NCBI RefSeq assembly: GCF_900094595.1
Contig: NZ_FMAD01000013.1
Coordinates: forward strand, 1-64,000
Origin: Cupriavidus alkaliphilus
Lineage (GTDB): Bacteria; Pseudomonadota; Gammaproteobacteria; Burkholderiales; Burkholderiaceae
Reading direction: 5' to 3'
DNA length: 64,000 nt
Shown in pieces: positions 48,074-57,789 of the stretch. The position numbers and the translations under genes were made by a program. How positions within the stretch are numbered: position 1 is the stretch's first letter; every line of letters begins with the position of its first letter. The notes beneath the pieces are model-generated. The model searched no databases and was not told the DNA's origin. It worked only from the letters and a program-made list of their open reading frames with translations.

Positions 48074-51000
48074 TTATTCCGACGGCCCGGGCGCCAGCAC
48101 GTCGCGCGCGCCGTTGCGGCCCATCGGCGACACCAGCCCGGCCGCTTCCATCTGCTCGATCAGCCGCGCCGCGCGGTTGTAGCCGATGCGCAGCTGGCGC
48201 TGCACCGCCGAGATCGACGCACGGCGGCTGGTCAGCACGAAGCTGGCGGCTTCGTCGTAGAGCGGGTCGGCCTCGCCGTCGCCGCCGCCATCACCGAACA
48301 GGTCGGCGCCGCCGGCCTCGGCCGGGTCGCCGGCAAGGATGGCGTCATCGTAGTCCGGCTCGCCGAACTGCTTCCAGTGCTCGACCACGCGGTGCACTTC
48401 GTCGTCGGCGACAAAGGCGCCATGCACCCGCTGCGGATAGCCGGTGCCCGGCGGCAGGAACAGCATGTCGCCCTGGCCGAGCAGGCTCTCGGCGCCCATC
48501 TGGTCGAGGATGGTGCGCGAGTCGATCTTGGACGAGACCTGGAACGCCACGCGCGTCGGGATATTGGCCTTGATCAGGCCCGTGATCACGTCGACCGAGG
48601 GACGCTGCGTGGCCAGGATCAGGTGGATGCCGGCGGCGCGCGCCTTCTGCGCCAGGCGCGCGATCAGTTCCTCGATCTTCTTGCCGGCGACCATCATCAG
48701 GTCGGCCAGCTCGTCGATCACCACCACGATCATCGGCAGGCGCGACAGCGGCTCGGGCGCGTCCGGCGTCAGCGAGAACGGGTTGGGCACCTTCTGCCCC
48801 GCGGCCTCGGCGGCGCGGATCTTCTGGTTGTAGCCGGCCAGGTTGCGCACGCCCAGCGCCGACATCAGCTTGTAGCGCTTTTCCATTTCGCCGACGCACC
48901 AGTTGAGCGCGTGCGCGGCCTGCTTCATGTCGGTGACCACCGGCGCCAGCAGGTGCGGGATGCCCTCGTAGACCGACAGCTCCAGCATCTTGGGGTCGAT
49001 CATGATCAGGCGCACGTCTTCCGGCGTGGCCTTGTACAGCATCGACAGGATCATGGCGTTGACGGCCACCGACTTGCCCGAGCCGGTGGTGCCGGCCACC
49101 AGCAGGTGCGGCGCGCGCGCCAGGTCGGTCACGACGGGATTGCCGGTGATGTCCTTGCCCATCGCCAGCACCAGCCGCGAATGATGCGCCTGGAACGAGG
49201 CGGCATTGACGATCTCGGACAGCCGGATCATCTGCCGGCGCGCGTTGGGCAGCTCCAGCCCCATGCAGGTCTTGCCGGGAATGGTCTCGACCACGCGGAT
49301 CGAGGTCACGCCCAGCGCGCGCGCCAGGTCCTTCATCAGTCCCACCACCTGCGCGCCGCGCACGCCCATGGCGGGCTCGACCTCGAAGCGGGTGATCACC
49401 GGGCCGGCGCCGGCGCCGACCACGGCGACCGGCACCTTGAACTCGGCCAGCCGCTGGGCAATCAGTTCGCCGGTTTCGCGCAGGCGTTCTTCCGACACCT
49501 GCTCGGCGCTGTCAACTTCGCTTTCCAGCAAGTCCGCCGGCGGCAGGCGGTAGTCGACCGCCGGGCGCGGCGGCGGTGGCGCCACTGGTGCGGGCGCCGG
49601 GGCGGCCGCAGGCTGCGTCGCGGCTGCCAGCGGCACGGTACGCCCGACCACGGCGGGCAGCACGATGCGGGGCTTGGCGGGGGGCGGCGACGGCAGGGTG
49701 GCTGCCGCGGCTCCGACAGGGGCCTGGGGTTCGGTGGCCGCGGCAGACTCGACGGCCTCGGCTGCTTCCACTGCTTCCACTGCTTCCACTGCTTCCACTG
49801 CATCGGCTGCATCGGCTGCATCGGCCAAGTCGATGGCCGGCAACGCCTCCGGCTCAACGGCTTCGCTGACCAGATCGTTGCCATCCATCAGGGTGCTTTC
49901 CGTGCCGGCGTCTTCGGCCGGGACCAGCGCCATGGCATCGGGCTCGGGCTCGCTGCCCTCCTCCATCGCGGAACTTGCCACGGCGTGGGCTACGGCGTCG
50001 GCGTCGTGATCCGGCGCGCTTGCTTCGGGTTCACGAGCGGTCTCGCCCGTGCTGTCCGGCACGTCGGCCAACAGGGCTTCGGCTTGCGCTTCGATGAGGG
50101 CTTCCGCCGCGACGTCAGCCAGCGGCGGTGTCGCAACCGGGTCGGGCTCTGCTGCGTTCGCCTCGATGGCCAGATCCGCGGCCGCTTCGGGCATGGCCAC
50201 CGGCAAGGGGTCCGATGCCGGGTCAGCCGACTGCACTGTCGCGGACTTGCCCGCCAGGGCCTGCAACTCGGCGAGCAGGTCGAGCGCTTCCTGCCGCAGC
50301 GCGGCCAGCGATGGGGCATCGCCATCCAGCGCAAGGGGTTCGGCCGGGGCGGCGGTAACAGCGTCGTCGACCGGAACGGAAGCAGTGGCCGGCGCGGCCG
50401 GCACGATTTCCGGCCCTGGCGTCGGCTCTGTCTCGGGTACGGCGATTGCCTGCGCTGGTGCGACGACATCCCGTTCGGCACTGGCGGCCGCCTGCGCGGC
50501 GACAGCGATCTCGGCCGGAGCGGTGGCCGTGTCGGTGGCGGCGACGGCGGCGGCGGCGGTCGGCACTGCGGATGCGGCGGCGGGCTTCGCGGACGCTTCC
50601 GGCAGCGTCGTGATCGCCGAACGGACCAGCGGCTGCGGCTGGCGGAACGGGCTGCTGACCACGGTGCCGCGCAACGGCTGTGCCGGCCGCGGCGCGGGGG
50701 CCGGTGCGGGCACGGCAGCGGCGGCCGGCTTGCGTGCCGCAGGCTGGGCGGGACGCGTTGCCGGCGCGGCGGGAGCCGGCGCTGGCTGCGGGGCACGCAC
50801 CGGCTTGTTCGCGCCCGGCGCGTCGGCATGATGCAGCCAGAGCTCGCCCGGCTGCGGCGGCGATTCACGGGTGCGGCGCGGCGGCTGCCAGGCGGGCTGG
50901 CGGCGCGCGGAGACGGCTTCAAAACTGCGATGGCGCGGCGCGGGCGCGGTCCAGCCGGCGTTGCCCGCCGCCGGTGCATCGCGGCGCTCGGCCTCGCGCA

Positions 51001-51421
51001 GCGGCTGGGTGGCGGCAAAGGTCACCGGCGCCTCCTCGGGCACCGCGGCGGGCGCGGCGGCGCGGCGCGGCTTGCGTGCGAACAGGCTGCGCCAGGTTTC
51101 GCCGAACACCATCGGCGCGGCCAGTGCCAGCACGCCCAGCATCAGCAGCAAGGCGCCGGTCCAGCCGAACAGGTTGCCGAAACCGCCGGCCAGCGCGCGG
51201 CCGGCGGCGCCGCCCGCGCCCGATTCGGGATCGTCTCCGCCGGTCAGCGCTTCCAGGCAGGCGCTCGCGCACAGCACCGCCAGCGTGCCCAGCCACACGC
51301 GCAGCGAGCCGGGCCCGGCCAGGCGGCGCTCGCCGGCCAGCCAGCGCGTCACCAGCCGCCACAGCAGCGGTACTATCCAGAAAGTCGAGAACCCGAACCA
51401 GCCCAAACCCATTATCGACAT
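48074..51421 (-). CDS. ftsK: FtsK/SpoIIIE-type DNA translocase with very long linker
   Basis: 1115 residues from ATG 51421. Membrane helices lie within about 1-150. The linker (about 170-650) is Pro/Ala/Glu-rich and unusually long. The motor (about 690-1030) has Walker [15 protein letters not shown] near 770, Walker [13 protein letters not shown] near 898 and the [20 protein letters not shown] strand. The C-terminal gamma domain (about 1050-1115) has [20 protein letters not shown], which recognises KOPS-like sequences. FtsK pumps DNA during division and activates XerCD at dif. The linker contains a (VEA)n-like run encoded by 9-base repeats at 49765-49826. The cupin gene follows; the FtsK and REC-EAL genes diverge. 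Confidence 0.92.
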   Translation of the reverse strand: MSIMGLGWFGFSTFWIVPLLWRLVTRWLAGERRLAGPGSLRVWLGTLAVLCASACLEALTGGDDPESGAGGAAGRALAGGFGNLFGWTGALLLMLGVLALAAPMVFGETWRSLFARKPRRAAAPAAVPEEAPVTFAATQPLREAERRDAPAAGNAGWTAPAPRHRSFEAVSARRQPAWQPPRRTRESPPQPGELWLHHADAPGANKPVRAPQPAPAPAAPATRPAQPAARKPAAAAVPAPAPAPRPAQPLRGTVVSSPFRQPQPLVRSAITTLPEASAKPAAASAVPTAAAAVAATDTATAPAEIAVAAQAAASAERDVVAPAQAIAVPETEPTPGPEIVPAAPATASVPVDDAVTAAPAEPLALDGDAPSLAALRQEALDLLAELQALAGKSATVQSADPASDPLPVAMPEAAADLAIEANAAEPDPVATPPLADVAAEALIEAQAEALLADVPDSTGETAREPEASAPDHDADAVAHAVASSAMEEGSEPEPDAMALVPAEDAGTESTLMDGNDLVSEAVEPEALPAIDLADAADAADAVEAVEAVEAVEAAEAVESAAATEPQAPVGAAAATLPSPPPAKPRIVLPAVVGRTVPLAAATQPAAAPAPAPVAPPPPRPAVDYRLPPADLLESEVDSAEQVSEERLRETGELIAQRLAEFKVPVAVVGAGAGPVITRFEVEPAMGVRGAQVVGLMKDLARALGVTSIRVVETIPGKTCMGLELPNARRQMIRLSEIVNAASFQAHHSRLVLAMGKDITGNPVVTDLARAPHLLVAGTTGSGKSVAVNAMILSMLYKATPEDVRLIMIDPKMLELSVYEGIPHLLAPVVTDMKQAAHALNWCVGEMEKRYKLMSALGVRNLAGYNQKIRAAEAAGQKVPNPFSLTPDAPEPLSRLPMIVVVIDELADLMMVAGKKIEELIARLAQKARAAGIHLILATQRPSVDVITGLIKANIPTRVAFQVSSKIDSRTILDQMGAESLLGQGDMLFLPPGTGYPQRVHGAFVADDEVHRVVEHWKQFGEPDYDDAILAGDPAEAGGADLFGDGGGDGEADPLYDEAASFVLTSRRASISAVQRQLRIGYNRAARLIEQMEAAGLVSPMGRNGARDVLAPGPSE
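49765..49826 (-). repeat. 9-base tandem repeats in the ftsK linker
   Basis: On the + strand there are four units of CTTCCACTG (49765-49800) followed by CATCGGCTG twice and a partial third unit (49801-49826). On the coding strand they give repeated Val-Glu-Ala and Ala-Asp-Ala within the acidic linker. Such repeats change copy number easily, so linker length may vary between strains. Confidence 0.85.
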
Positions 51422-51681
51422 GCCATCTTCAAAACACCGGGCAGCGATTGTAGCGGTTATGACAGTCGGCGATTGAATCGGAAAGCGCAAATATTCGTAA
51501 CGCGGCGCTTTATCAACGCCATTGCGCCACAATGCCAGGGCGAGCGCGGGCACATTCACGGCCACGCTGACTACCAGGCCATCACGCCGCCGCCTGGCGC
51601 AGCCGCGCCGCGCTACCATTCGGCAAACCCGGCCGCATCGCATGCCGGCGGCCCGCCGCCCTTCCCTTCTCCTCACGCTCC

Positions 51682-52905
51682 ATGCCAATCCGTTACGCCA
51701 GGCTGCGCATCCTCGTCGTTGAAGACCATCCGTTCCAGCGCGCCGCCGCCGAGGGCCTGCTGCGCCATGTCGGCGTGCAGGCCCTGACCAGCGCGCACAA
51801 CGGCATGCAGGCGGCCGAGCTGCTGGCGCGCGAGCCGTTCGACGTGGTGCTGTGCGATATCGAGATGCCGGGCTGCAATGGCCCCGAGCTGATCGCCGAG
51901 CTGCACCGGCGCGGCCCGCGCGCTTTCGCCGGCGCGCCGCCGGTGTGGGTGTGGGTCACGGCGCTGGCCGAAGACATCCTCGATTCCAACCGCGGCCTGG
52001 CGCATGCCGCCGGCATCCCGCGCGTGCACGCGCTGCGCAAGCCGCTGTCGCGCGATGCGCTCGAAGTGATCCTGGCCGATGCCCTGGTGCGCCAGGATGC
52101 CGCGGCGGGCGTACCCGCCTGGACCCCCGACGCCGACGAACTGCTCGCCGCGACCCGCGCCGGCACGGACCTGCTGGTCATGCTGCAGCCCCAGCACGAT
52201 ATCGCCAGCGGCCGCCTGGTCGGGGCCGAAGCACTGGTGCGCTGGCGCCATCCCGAGCATGGCCTGGTACCGCCCGACCAGTTCATCCCGCAGCTCGAGG
52301 CGCTGGACGCTGCCGACCCGGTGTTCTTCCTGGTCGCGCGCCAGTGCCTGGCCGCGCTGCAGCGCCTGCGCGCCGCCGGGGTCGGAATCTCGATAGGCCT
52401 CAACGCGTCGGCGCAGACGCTGTGCCGGCCGGGCGTGCTGGAATCGTTCGAGGCGCTGGTGGCCGCCAGCGGCGTGCCGAGGCAGGCGCTGACGGTGGAG
52501 CTGACCGAGGGTTACCCGGTGCCCGACACGCTGGCGCTGTCGGTCGCGCTGAACCGGCTGCGGCTGCTCGGCTATGGCGTGGCGATCGACGATTTCGGCG
52601 TGGGCATCGCCACGCTCAAGCTGCTGGCGGACCTGCCGTTCACGCAGCTGAAAGTGGACCGGTCGTTCGTCGCCGAAGTCGACGGGCACGGCCAGCGCGC
52701 CACGATCTGCCGCAGCATGATCGGCCTGGCCCGGGAACTGGGGCTGGAATGCGTGGCCGAGGGCGTCGAGACCGATGCCCAGCGCGCCGCGCTGGCGGCA
52801 CTGGGCTGCCCGCTGGGCCAGGGCTACCTGTGGTCGGCGCCCAGGCCGGCGGAGGCCTTCGTCGCGGACGCCATCGAGCACGCGACGGCAACGCCGCCGG
52901 CCTGA
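51682..52905 (+). CDS. Response-regulator receiver-EAL protein (c-di-GMP phosphodiesterase)
   Basis: 407 residues. The receiver domain (about 1-130) has [10 protein letters not shown] and the phospho-acceptor Asp59 in [10 protein letters not shown], with [10 protein letters not shown] as the lysine loop. The EAL domain (about 150-400) has [54 protein letters not shown] and LGQGYLW. All acidic and metal residues for c-di-GMP cleavage are present, although loop 6 reads DDFGVGIA instead of DDFGTGYS. It should degrade c-di-GMP when phosphorylated. No cognate histidine kinase is next to it. No clear ribosome site precedes ATG 51682. Confidence 0.88.
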   Translation: MPIRYARLRILVVEDHPFQRAAAEGLLRHVGVQALTSAHNGMQAAELLAREPFDVVLCDIEMPGCNGPELIAELHRRGPRAFAGAPPVWVWVTALAEDILDSNRGLAHAAGIPRVHALRKPLSRDALEVILADALVRQDAAAGVPAWTPDADELLAATRAGTDLLVMLQPQHDIASGRLVGAEALVRWRHPEHGLVPPDQFIPQLEALDAADPVFFLVARQCLAALQRLRAAGVGISIGLNASAQTLCRPGVLESFEALVAASGVPRQALTVELTEGYPVPDTLALSVALNRLRLLGYGVAIDDFGVGIATLKLLADLPFTQLKVDRSFVAEVDGHGQRATICRSMIGLARELGLECVAEGVETDAQRAALAALGCPLGQGYLWSAPRPAEAFVADAIEHATATPPA

Positions 52906-52923
52906 GCGGCAGCGCCGCCGGCC

Positions 52924-53514
52924 TTACTGCCCGGCCCGGAACGGGTACTTGGCGAAGATCTGCGCCACGGTCTTGTCGATGCGCTGCTGGGCGCTGGCCT
53001 TGTCGCTGGTGTCGACACTGCCGACCGCCACGCCTTCCCACACCAGCTTCATCTGGCGCCGGTCGATCAGGTCGATGTTCACGGTGCCCTCGGTGTAGCG
53101 GTAGACGTCGTTATAGAAGCCGTAGCCCGGCCACGGCGCGTACAGCCCGCCGCGATAGCCGTAGTAGCCCATCATCGGCGCGGGTGCCGGGCTGACCTCC
53201 ACCTTTTCCTGCAGCCTGGCATTGAAGTTGACCAGCAGGTCCGGCGACTGCGCCGCGTAGCGGTAGCCGCGCGCGCCCAGTTCGCGCTGGACCGCGGTCT
53301 TGAAGTACTGGGTGGTCAGGCTTTCATAGCCCGCGCGGTCGGTGCCGGGACGCTCGACAAAGCCGAAGGTGCGGTAGGCACTGAAGTCGGTGGCGCGGTT
53401 GTAGTCGGTCTTGATGTCGGGCACGCTGGCGCAGCCCGACAGCAGCAGCGCCGCGACCGCCATCGGGGCCGCAGCCCCGGCCGCAAACGGGAAGAGTTGC
53501 CGGAACGCATTCAC
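52924..53514 (-). CDS. DUF4136 lipoprotein
   Basis: 196 residues with a lipobox ALLLSGCAS near residue 28. The DUF4136 body starts DIKTDYNRATDFSAYRTFGF and contains a Gly/Tyr/Pro-rich loop (GYYGYRGGLYAPWPGYGFY). VNIDLIDRRQMKLVWEGVA and the final RIDKTVAQIFAKYP complete it. This is an envelope lipoprotein of unknown function. It lies 49 bases after a DoxX-like gene and converges with the REC-EAL gene. Confidence 0.85.
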   Translation of the reverse strand: MNAFRQLFPFAAGAAAPMAVAALLLSGCASVPDIKTDYNRATDFSAYRTFGFVERPGTDRAGYESLTTQYFKTAVQRELGARGYRYAAQSPDLLVNFNARLQEKVEVSPAPAPMMGYYGYRGGLYAPWPGYGFYNDVYRYTEGTVNIDLIDRRQMKLVWEGVAVGSVDTSDKASAQQRIDKTVAQIFAKYPFRAGQ

Positions 53515-53563
53515 GATACATCTCCAGGGATCGGCGGCGCGCCCTGCCGCGCCGCCTCGGGCG

Positions 53564-53983
53564 CTAGTTGAGCTTGCCGTTGATGCCGCCCACGCTGAAC
53601 CTGCCCGCCCCCAGCAGGGCCACCGCCAGCGCCGCAGCCAGGAACATGCCCTGCAGCTCGAGGGCCCAGCCGCCGGTCTTGGACAGCAGGGCTAGCTCCT
53701 TGCTGTGCACCAGCGCCACCGCGAACAGCATGTTGATGGCCACGACCAGCGCCGCCAGCCGGCTCCACAGCCCGATGATCAGCAGGATCGGCGCCACGAC
53801 TTCGCCGATGTACACACCGTAGGCGACCCAGGCCGGCAAGCCGGTATCGGCGACGACCTTCGACACGAACCCGATGCCGGACTCGCCGGTCAGCTTGGCG
53901 ATGCCATGCATCAGGATCAACACGCCAAGCACGATGCGCAGCAGCGCCTTGCCCAAGTCCTGGGAACCCTGAGAGCCACCCAT
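53564..53983 (-). CDS. DoxX-family membrane protein
   Basis: 139 residues from ATG 53983, chosen because GGAG lies seven bases upstream; ATG 53989 overlaps that site. Four membrane helices: LRIVLGVLILMHGIAKL, AYGVYIGEVVAPILLIIGLW, ALVVAINMLFAVALV and LELQGMFLAAALAVALLGAG. This is the DoxX/DoxD-like family, linked to redox balance and thiol chemistry. It sits upstream of DUF4136 and 188 bases downstream of a LysR gene on the same strand. Function unknown. Confidence 0.82.
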   Translation of the reverse strand: MGGSQGSQDLGKALLRIVLGVLILMHGIAKLTGESGIGFVSKVVADTGLPAWVAYGVYIGEVVAPILLIIGLWSRLAALVVAINMLFAVALVHSKELALLSKTGGWALELQGMFLAAALAVALLGAGRFSVGGINGKLN

Positions 53984-54171
53984 GGCCATTCTCCTTGCCG
54001 TTGTCTATGAGAGGTGATCGAACCATGCGCCTTAGCCCTCACGCGCGTGGTTCGCCCCTGTACCTTAGTGCGAGCCGGCGTGAACGTAAAGCCGCAAATG
54101 CGCGACGCGCCCCGGCCCGGGCGCGGCCCGAACACGGCCCGGCAGCGCCGTTGCACGTGGCGCAGGCAGCG

Positions 54172-55119
54172 CTACACCACCCGGTGCATCGACGGCGGCC
54201 GCGGCTGCTGCATGCCGACCTTGTGCGCGCATTCGGGCAACACCTCGCCCAGGAAGTCGAGGAAGCGCCGGGTGGCCGGGGTCACACCCTTGCGCGACGG
54301 GAACACCGCGTGCAGCGTGCCGACCGGCATGTCGTACTGCGGCAGCACCAGTTCCAGCTCGCCGTTCTCGAGCGCCTCGCGGCAGAACATGCGCGGCAGC
54401 ATGGCCACGCCGACCCCGGCAATGGCGGCCTCGCGCAGCACCGCGAATTCATCCGTGACCAGGCGCGGATCGTAGGCAATCTGGATCGAATCGCCGGTCT
54501 TGCAGCGTAAGGTCCAGGCGTGCTTGCCGTCGTGCGGCTGCTGGCCCACGCCCGGCATGCCGTCGAGCGCCTGCGGCGTGCGCGGCCGGCCGATGCTGTC
54601 GAGCAGCGCCGGGCTGGCCACCAGCATCAGCTCGCTTTCGCCAAAGGTGCGCACCGCCAGGCTGGAGTCTTCCATCACCTCGCGCACGCGCAGCGCCAGG
54701 TCGAAGCCCTCGCCGATCACGTCGACGCGCCGGTTGGTGGTTTCCAGTTCGATGCGCACCGCCGGGTTGGCGCGCATGAAGAGGCCGATCGCCGGCGCCA
54801 GCAGGATCTGGGCGATGGCGATCGGGCAGCTGACCCGCAGCGTGCCGCCGGGCTGCTCGCGCGCCTGCTCGATGACCTCGCGCGCCGCCGCGGCCTCGTT
54901 GAGCATGGCGCGGCAGCGTTCGTAGAAGGATTCGCCCAGCGGGGTCACGCGCACCTGGCGCGTGGTCCGGCGCAGCAGTTGCACGCCGAGATCGCGCTCG
55001 AGCTGGGCGATGCGCCGGCTTAGGCGCGACTTGGGCACGCCGGTGGCTCGGCTGGCCGCGGAAAAACTGCCGTGCTCGACCACTTGGGCGAACAGCGACA
55101 GGTCGTTGAGGTCTTGCAT
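54172..55119 (-). CDS. LysR-family regulator, divergent from azoreductase
   Basis: 315 residues. The winged helix (about 1-60) has FAQVVEHGSFSAASRATGVPKSRLSRR, followed by an effector domain with LRVSCPIAIAQILLAPAIGL and VGVAMLPRMF. The start ATG 55119 has GGAGCC upstream. It is head to head with the azoR gene. An 8-bp inverted repeat in the 162-base gap is a good binding-site candidate. LysR regulators of this type often activate a divergent oxidoreductase in response to quinone or electrophile stress; this role is inferred. Confidence 0.9.
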   Translation of the reverse strand: MQDLNDLSLFAQVVEHGSFSAASRATGVPKSRLSRRIAQLERDLGVQLLRRTTRQVRVTPLGESFYERCRAMLNEAAAAREVIEQAREQPGGTLRVSCPIAIAQILLAPAIGLFMRANPAVRIELETTNRRVDVIGEGFDLALRVREVMEDSSLAVRTFGESELMLVASPALLDSIGRPRTPQALDGMPGVGQQPHDGKHAWTLRCKTGDSIQIAYDPRLVTDEFAVLREAAIAGVGVAMLPRMFCREALENGELELVLPQYDMPVGTLHAVFPSRKGVTPATRRFLDFLGEVLPECAHKVGMQQPRPPSMHRVV

Positions 55120-55184
55120 GGGTGGCTCCGGAGCCACGCGGGCGCCCCGCGATCCCGCGGAGATGCCGCCCGGCATGGCGTTGC

Positions 55185-55224
55185 ATCGGTAGAACAATCC
55201 TTTGCATTTTGCCTCACTACCGAT
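55185..55224. promoter_or_regulatory. Candidate LysR operator in the lysR/azoR divergent region
   Basis: ATCGGTAG (55185-55192) and CTACCGAT (55217-55224) are exact inverted repeats around 24 bases. The spacer is A/T-rich (ATCCTTTGCATTTTG within it). Their centre is about 77 bases upstream of the azoR start, a normal place for LysR activation. Confidence 0.5.
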
Positions 55225-55281
55225 ACCAATGGCCAGCCGCTATCTTTCCTCCATCGCAACCGCATCCTTGTGGAGAAAGAC

Positions 55282-55902
55282 ATGAACATCCTGCAGATCG
55301 ATTCCAGCGTCCTCGGCGACAACTCTGTTTCGCGCGGCCTGACCGCCAGCGTGGTGGCCGACCTGGTCGCCGCCAACCCCGGCGCCACCGTGACCGTGCG
55401 CGACCTCGACCAGGACGCCCCGGCGCACCTGTCGGGCAACCTGCTGCCGGTGCTGGGCGGCCCCAAGGACGGCCTGAACGCGGTGCAGCAAGCCGAGCTG
55501 GAGCGCACCGAGCAGTGGCTGGCCGAGTTCCTCGCCGCCGACGTGCTGGTGGTGGGCGTGCCGCAATACAACTTCAGCATCCCCAGCCAGCTCAAGGCCT
55601 GGATCGACCGCATCGCGCAGGCCGGCCGCACCTTCAAGTACACCGAGAACGGTCCGGTGGGCCTGGCCGGCGGCAAGCGCGTGATCGTGGTGTCGTCGCG
55701 CGGCGGGGTGCGCCAGGATGCCAGCGAGCTGGACCTCCACGAAAAGACCGTCGACATCGTGTTCCGCTTCCTGGGCATCACCGACATCACCTACGTGCGC
55801 GCCCACGGCCTGGCAATGGGTCCGCAGGTCCGCGAGGCCGCGCTGGCCAGCGCCCGCACCGAGATCGCGGCGCTGAACGACGCCAGCCGGCTGGCTGCCT
55901 GA
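55282..55902 (+). CDS. azoR: FMN-dependent NADH-azoreductase / quinone reductase
   Basis: 206 residues. It has the flavodoxin-like fold of AzoR: NILQIDSSVLGDNSVSR binds the FMN phosphate. VVGVPQYNFSIPSQLKAWID and the RTFKYTENGPVGLAGGKR loop complete the flavin site. AzoR reduces azo dyes and quinones with NADH. The ribosome site GGAG lies six bases before ATG 55282. The divergent LysR gene is probably its regulator. After the stop lies a hairpin with a UACG loop. Confidence 0.92.
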   Translation: MNILQIDSSVLGDNSVSRGLTASVVADLVAANPGATVTVRDLDQDAPAHLSGNLLPVLGGPKDGLNAVQQAELERTEQWLAEFLAADVLVVGVPQYNFSIPSQLKAWIDRIAQAGRTFKYTENGPVGLAGGKRVIVVSSRGGVRQDASELDLHEKTVDIVFRFLGITDITYVRAHGLAMGPQVREAALASARTEIAALNDASRLAA

Positions 55903-55979
55903 AGCCGACCGGTGCCCAGGGGCCGGCGCTGTAGGACGGCGCCGGCTCGCCCCGGGGCCGGATCGGGTCTATGATGGTT

Positions 55980-55999
55980 CGGGGCGCTACGGCGCCCCG
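55980..55999 (+). terminator. 8-bp hairpin with UACG tetraloop between azoR and egtB
   Basis: CGGGGCGC (55980-55987) pairs exactly with GCGCCCCG (55992-55999). The loop is TACG, closed by a C-G pair, which in RNA is a C(UACG)G tetraloop of the very stable UNCG class. It is 78 bases after the azoR stop and 88 bases before egtB. It could end the azoR message or form structure in the egtB leader. No T-run follows. Confidence 0.5.
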
Positions 56000-56086
56000 C
56001 GTGCCATGGGCGGCGCGCGGCCGCGGGCCACTGGCCGCGGCGGTGCACCGCCTGCAGTCATCGACCGATCCAACCCGGGAGCCCGC

Positions 56087-57376
56087 ATGACTTCAGCCCT
56101 GTTGCCAGGAGCCGCCCTCCATCCGCCGCACGAACCCGCCCTGCTTTCGCAGTACCGGCATATACGCGCCGCCACCGAAACCCTGGTGGCCGACCTGTCC
56201 GATGCCGATGCCACCGTGCAGTCCATGGACGACGCCAGCCCGGCAAAATGGCACCTGGCGCACACCACATGGTTCTTCGAGGAATTCGTGCTGGCCGCGC
56301 GCATCCCGGACTACGAGCCGGTGGACCCGGCCTACCGCTATCTCTTCAACTCGTACTATGAAGCGGTCGGTGCGCGCCATCCGCGGCCGCAGCGCGGGCT
56401 GCTGACGCGCCCGTCGCTGGACGAGGTGCTGGCGTACCGCGAGGCTGTCGACGAAGCGATGCTGTCGCTGCTGGGCAGCGCCCAGACCGACGACGAGGCG
56501 GCGCTGATCACGCTCGGCCTGCAGCACGAACAGCAGCATCAGGAACTGCTGCTGACCGACATGCTGCACCTGTTCGCGCAGAACCCGCTGCGCCCCGCCT
56601 TTGCCCCGGAACTGCCCGCCCCCGTGATTGCCGACCCGCGGCCTGCGCCGGACTGGATCGGTTTCGATGGCGGACTGGTCGAGGTCGGCCACCGTGGCGA
56701 GAGCTTCGCCTTCGATTGCGAAGGCCCGCGCCACAAGACCTACCTGGCCCCGTTTACGCTGTGCTCGCACCCGGTCAGCAACCGGCAATGGTTCGAGTTC
56801 ATCGAGGATGGCGGCTACCAGAGCACCGGGCTGTGGCTGTCCGACGGCTGGCGCTGGGTCGGCGAGCAAGGCATCCAGGCGCCGCTCTACTGGGAAGAGC
56901 GCGAAGGCACCTGGTGGCAGATGACGCTGCGCGGCATGCATCCGGTCGACCCCGACAGCCCGGTGACCCACGTCAGCTTCTATGAGGCCGATGCGTTCGC
57001 GCGCTGGGCCGAACGCCGGCTGCCGACCGAGGCGGAATGGGAGCACGCGGCCAGCCGCCTGCCGGCCACCGGGAATTTTGTCGAGGGGCGCGCGCTGCGG
57101 CCGCTGCCGGACCGCCAGAACACCGCCGGCGTGCTGCGCCAGATGTTCGGCGACGTATGGGAGTGGACCGCCAGCGCCTTCCTGCCCTATCCGGGCTTCC
57201 GTCCCAACGCGGGCGCGGTGGGCGAGTACAACGGCAAGTTCATGAGCGGCCAGATGGTGCTGCGCGGCGGGTCATGCGTCACCCCCGAATCGCATATCCG
57301 CGCGACCTACCGCAACTTCTTCTATCCGCACCAGCGCTGGCAGTTCACCGGAGTGCGGCTGGCCGACGACGTCTAG
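56087..57376 (+). CDS. egtB: EgtB-type sulfoxide synthase (ergothioneine biosynthesis)
   Basis: 429 residues. The N-terminal DinB-like helical bundle (about 20-175) carries the three-histidine iron site: [14 protein letters not shown] (His56 or His59), and His147 and His151 in [12 protein letters not shown]. The C-terminal FGE-like domain (about 195-429) has [30 protein letters not shown] and [13 protein letters not shown]. It lacks the second copper cysteine of true FGE. EgtB joins a thiol to trimethylhistidine with O2. GGGAG precedes ATG 56087. No egtD (histidine methyltransferase) is adjacent. Its TAG stop lies in the CTAG at 57373-57376, shared with the stop of the convergent DUF1232 gene. 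Confidence 0.9.
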   Translation: MTSALLPGAALHPPHEPALLSQYRHIRAATETLVADLSDADATVQSMDDASPAKWHLAHTTWFFEEFVLAARIPDYEPVDPAYRYLFNSYYEAVGARHPRPQRGLLTRPSLDEVLAYREAVDEAMLSLLGSAQTDDEAALITLGLQHEQQHQELLLTDMLHLFAQNPLRPAFAPELPAPVIADPRPAPDWIGFDGGLVEVGHRGESFAFDCEGPRHKTYLAPFTLCSHPVSNRQWFEFIEDGGYQSTGLWLSDGWRWVGEQGIQAPLYWEEREGTWWQMTLRGMHPVDPDSPVTHVSFYEADAFARWAERRLPTEAEWEHAASRLPATGNFVEGRALRPLPDRQNTAGVLRQMFGDVWEWTASAFLPYPGFRPNAGAVGEYNGKFMSGQMVLRGGSCVTPESHIRATYRNFFYPHQRWQFTGVRLADDV

Positions 57377-57774
57377 GGCCGCGCCCAGTATGGCGCCAGC
57401 CAGCGCCAGGCCAGCCAGGCAAGCGCGACCCACACCAGCACGATGACCACGGCGGCCGCGCGATTGCGCGGCCGTTGCGCATGGGTGGCCTGCCAGGCCT
57501 CGGCGCGGCCGCGGCATTCGTCCTTGACCGTGGCGGGGATCAGCCGCAGCGTGAACCAGATGCCCAGCGGCACCAGCAGCACGTCATCGAGATAGCCCAG
57601 CAACGGGATGAAGTCCGGGATCAGGTCGATCGGGCTGAAGGCATAGGCCACCACCAGCGCGCCCAGCAGCCGCGCCGCCCACGGCGTGCCGGGATGGCGG
57701 CTGCAGAACCACAGCATCAGCAGGCTGCCCTTGAGCCCGCGCGCCCACTGGCGCAGGCGCGAGCCGTTCGCCAT
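57373..57774 (-). CDS. YkvA/DUF1232 membrane protein
   Basis: 133 residues. The DUF1232 core [23 protein letters not shown] is intact, with membrane helices at about 35-50, 60-80 and 108-128. The family's function is unknown. It is the last gene of the row that begins with mltG, 15 bases after the ankyrin gene. Its stop is in the CTAG shared with egtB. Confidence 0.88.
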   Translation of the reverse strand: MANGSRLRQWARGLKGSLLMLWFCSRHPGTPWAARLLGALVVAYAFSPIDLIPDFIPLLGYLDDVLLVPLGIWFTLRLIPATVKDECRGRAEAWQATHAQRPRNRAAAVVIVLVWVALAWLAWRWLAPYWARP

Positions 57775-57789
57775 CGGCGCTGCCCCGGC

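Noticed and set aside
49765-49826. Short tandem repeats as a possible CRISPR array
   Set aside because: Units are 9 bases, in frame inside ftsK, have no spacers, and no cas gene is in the window.
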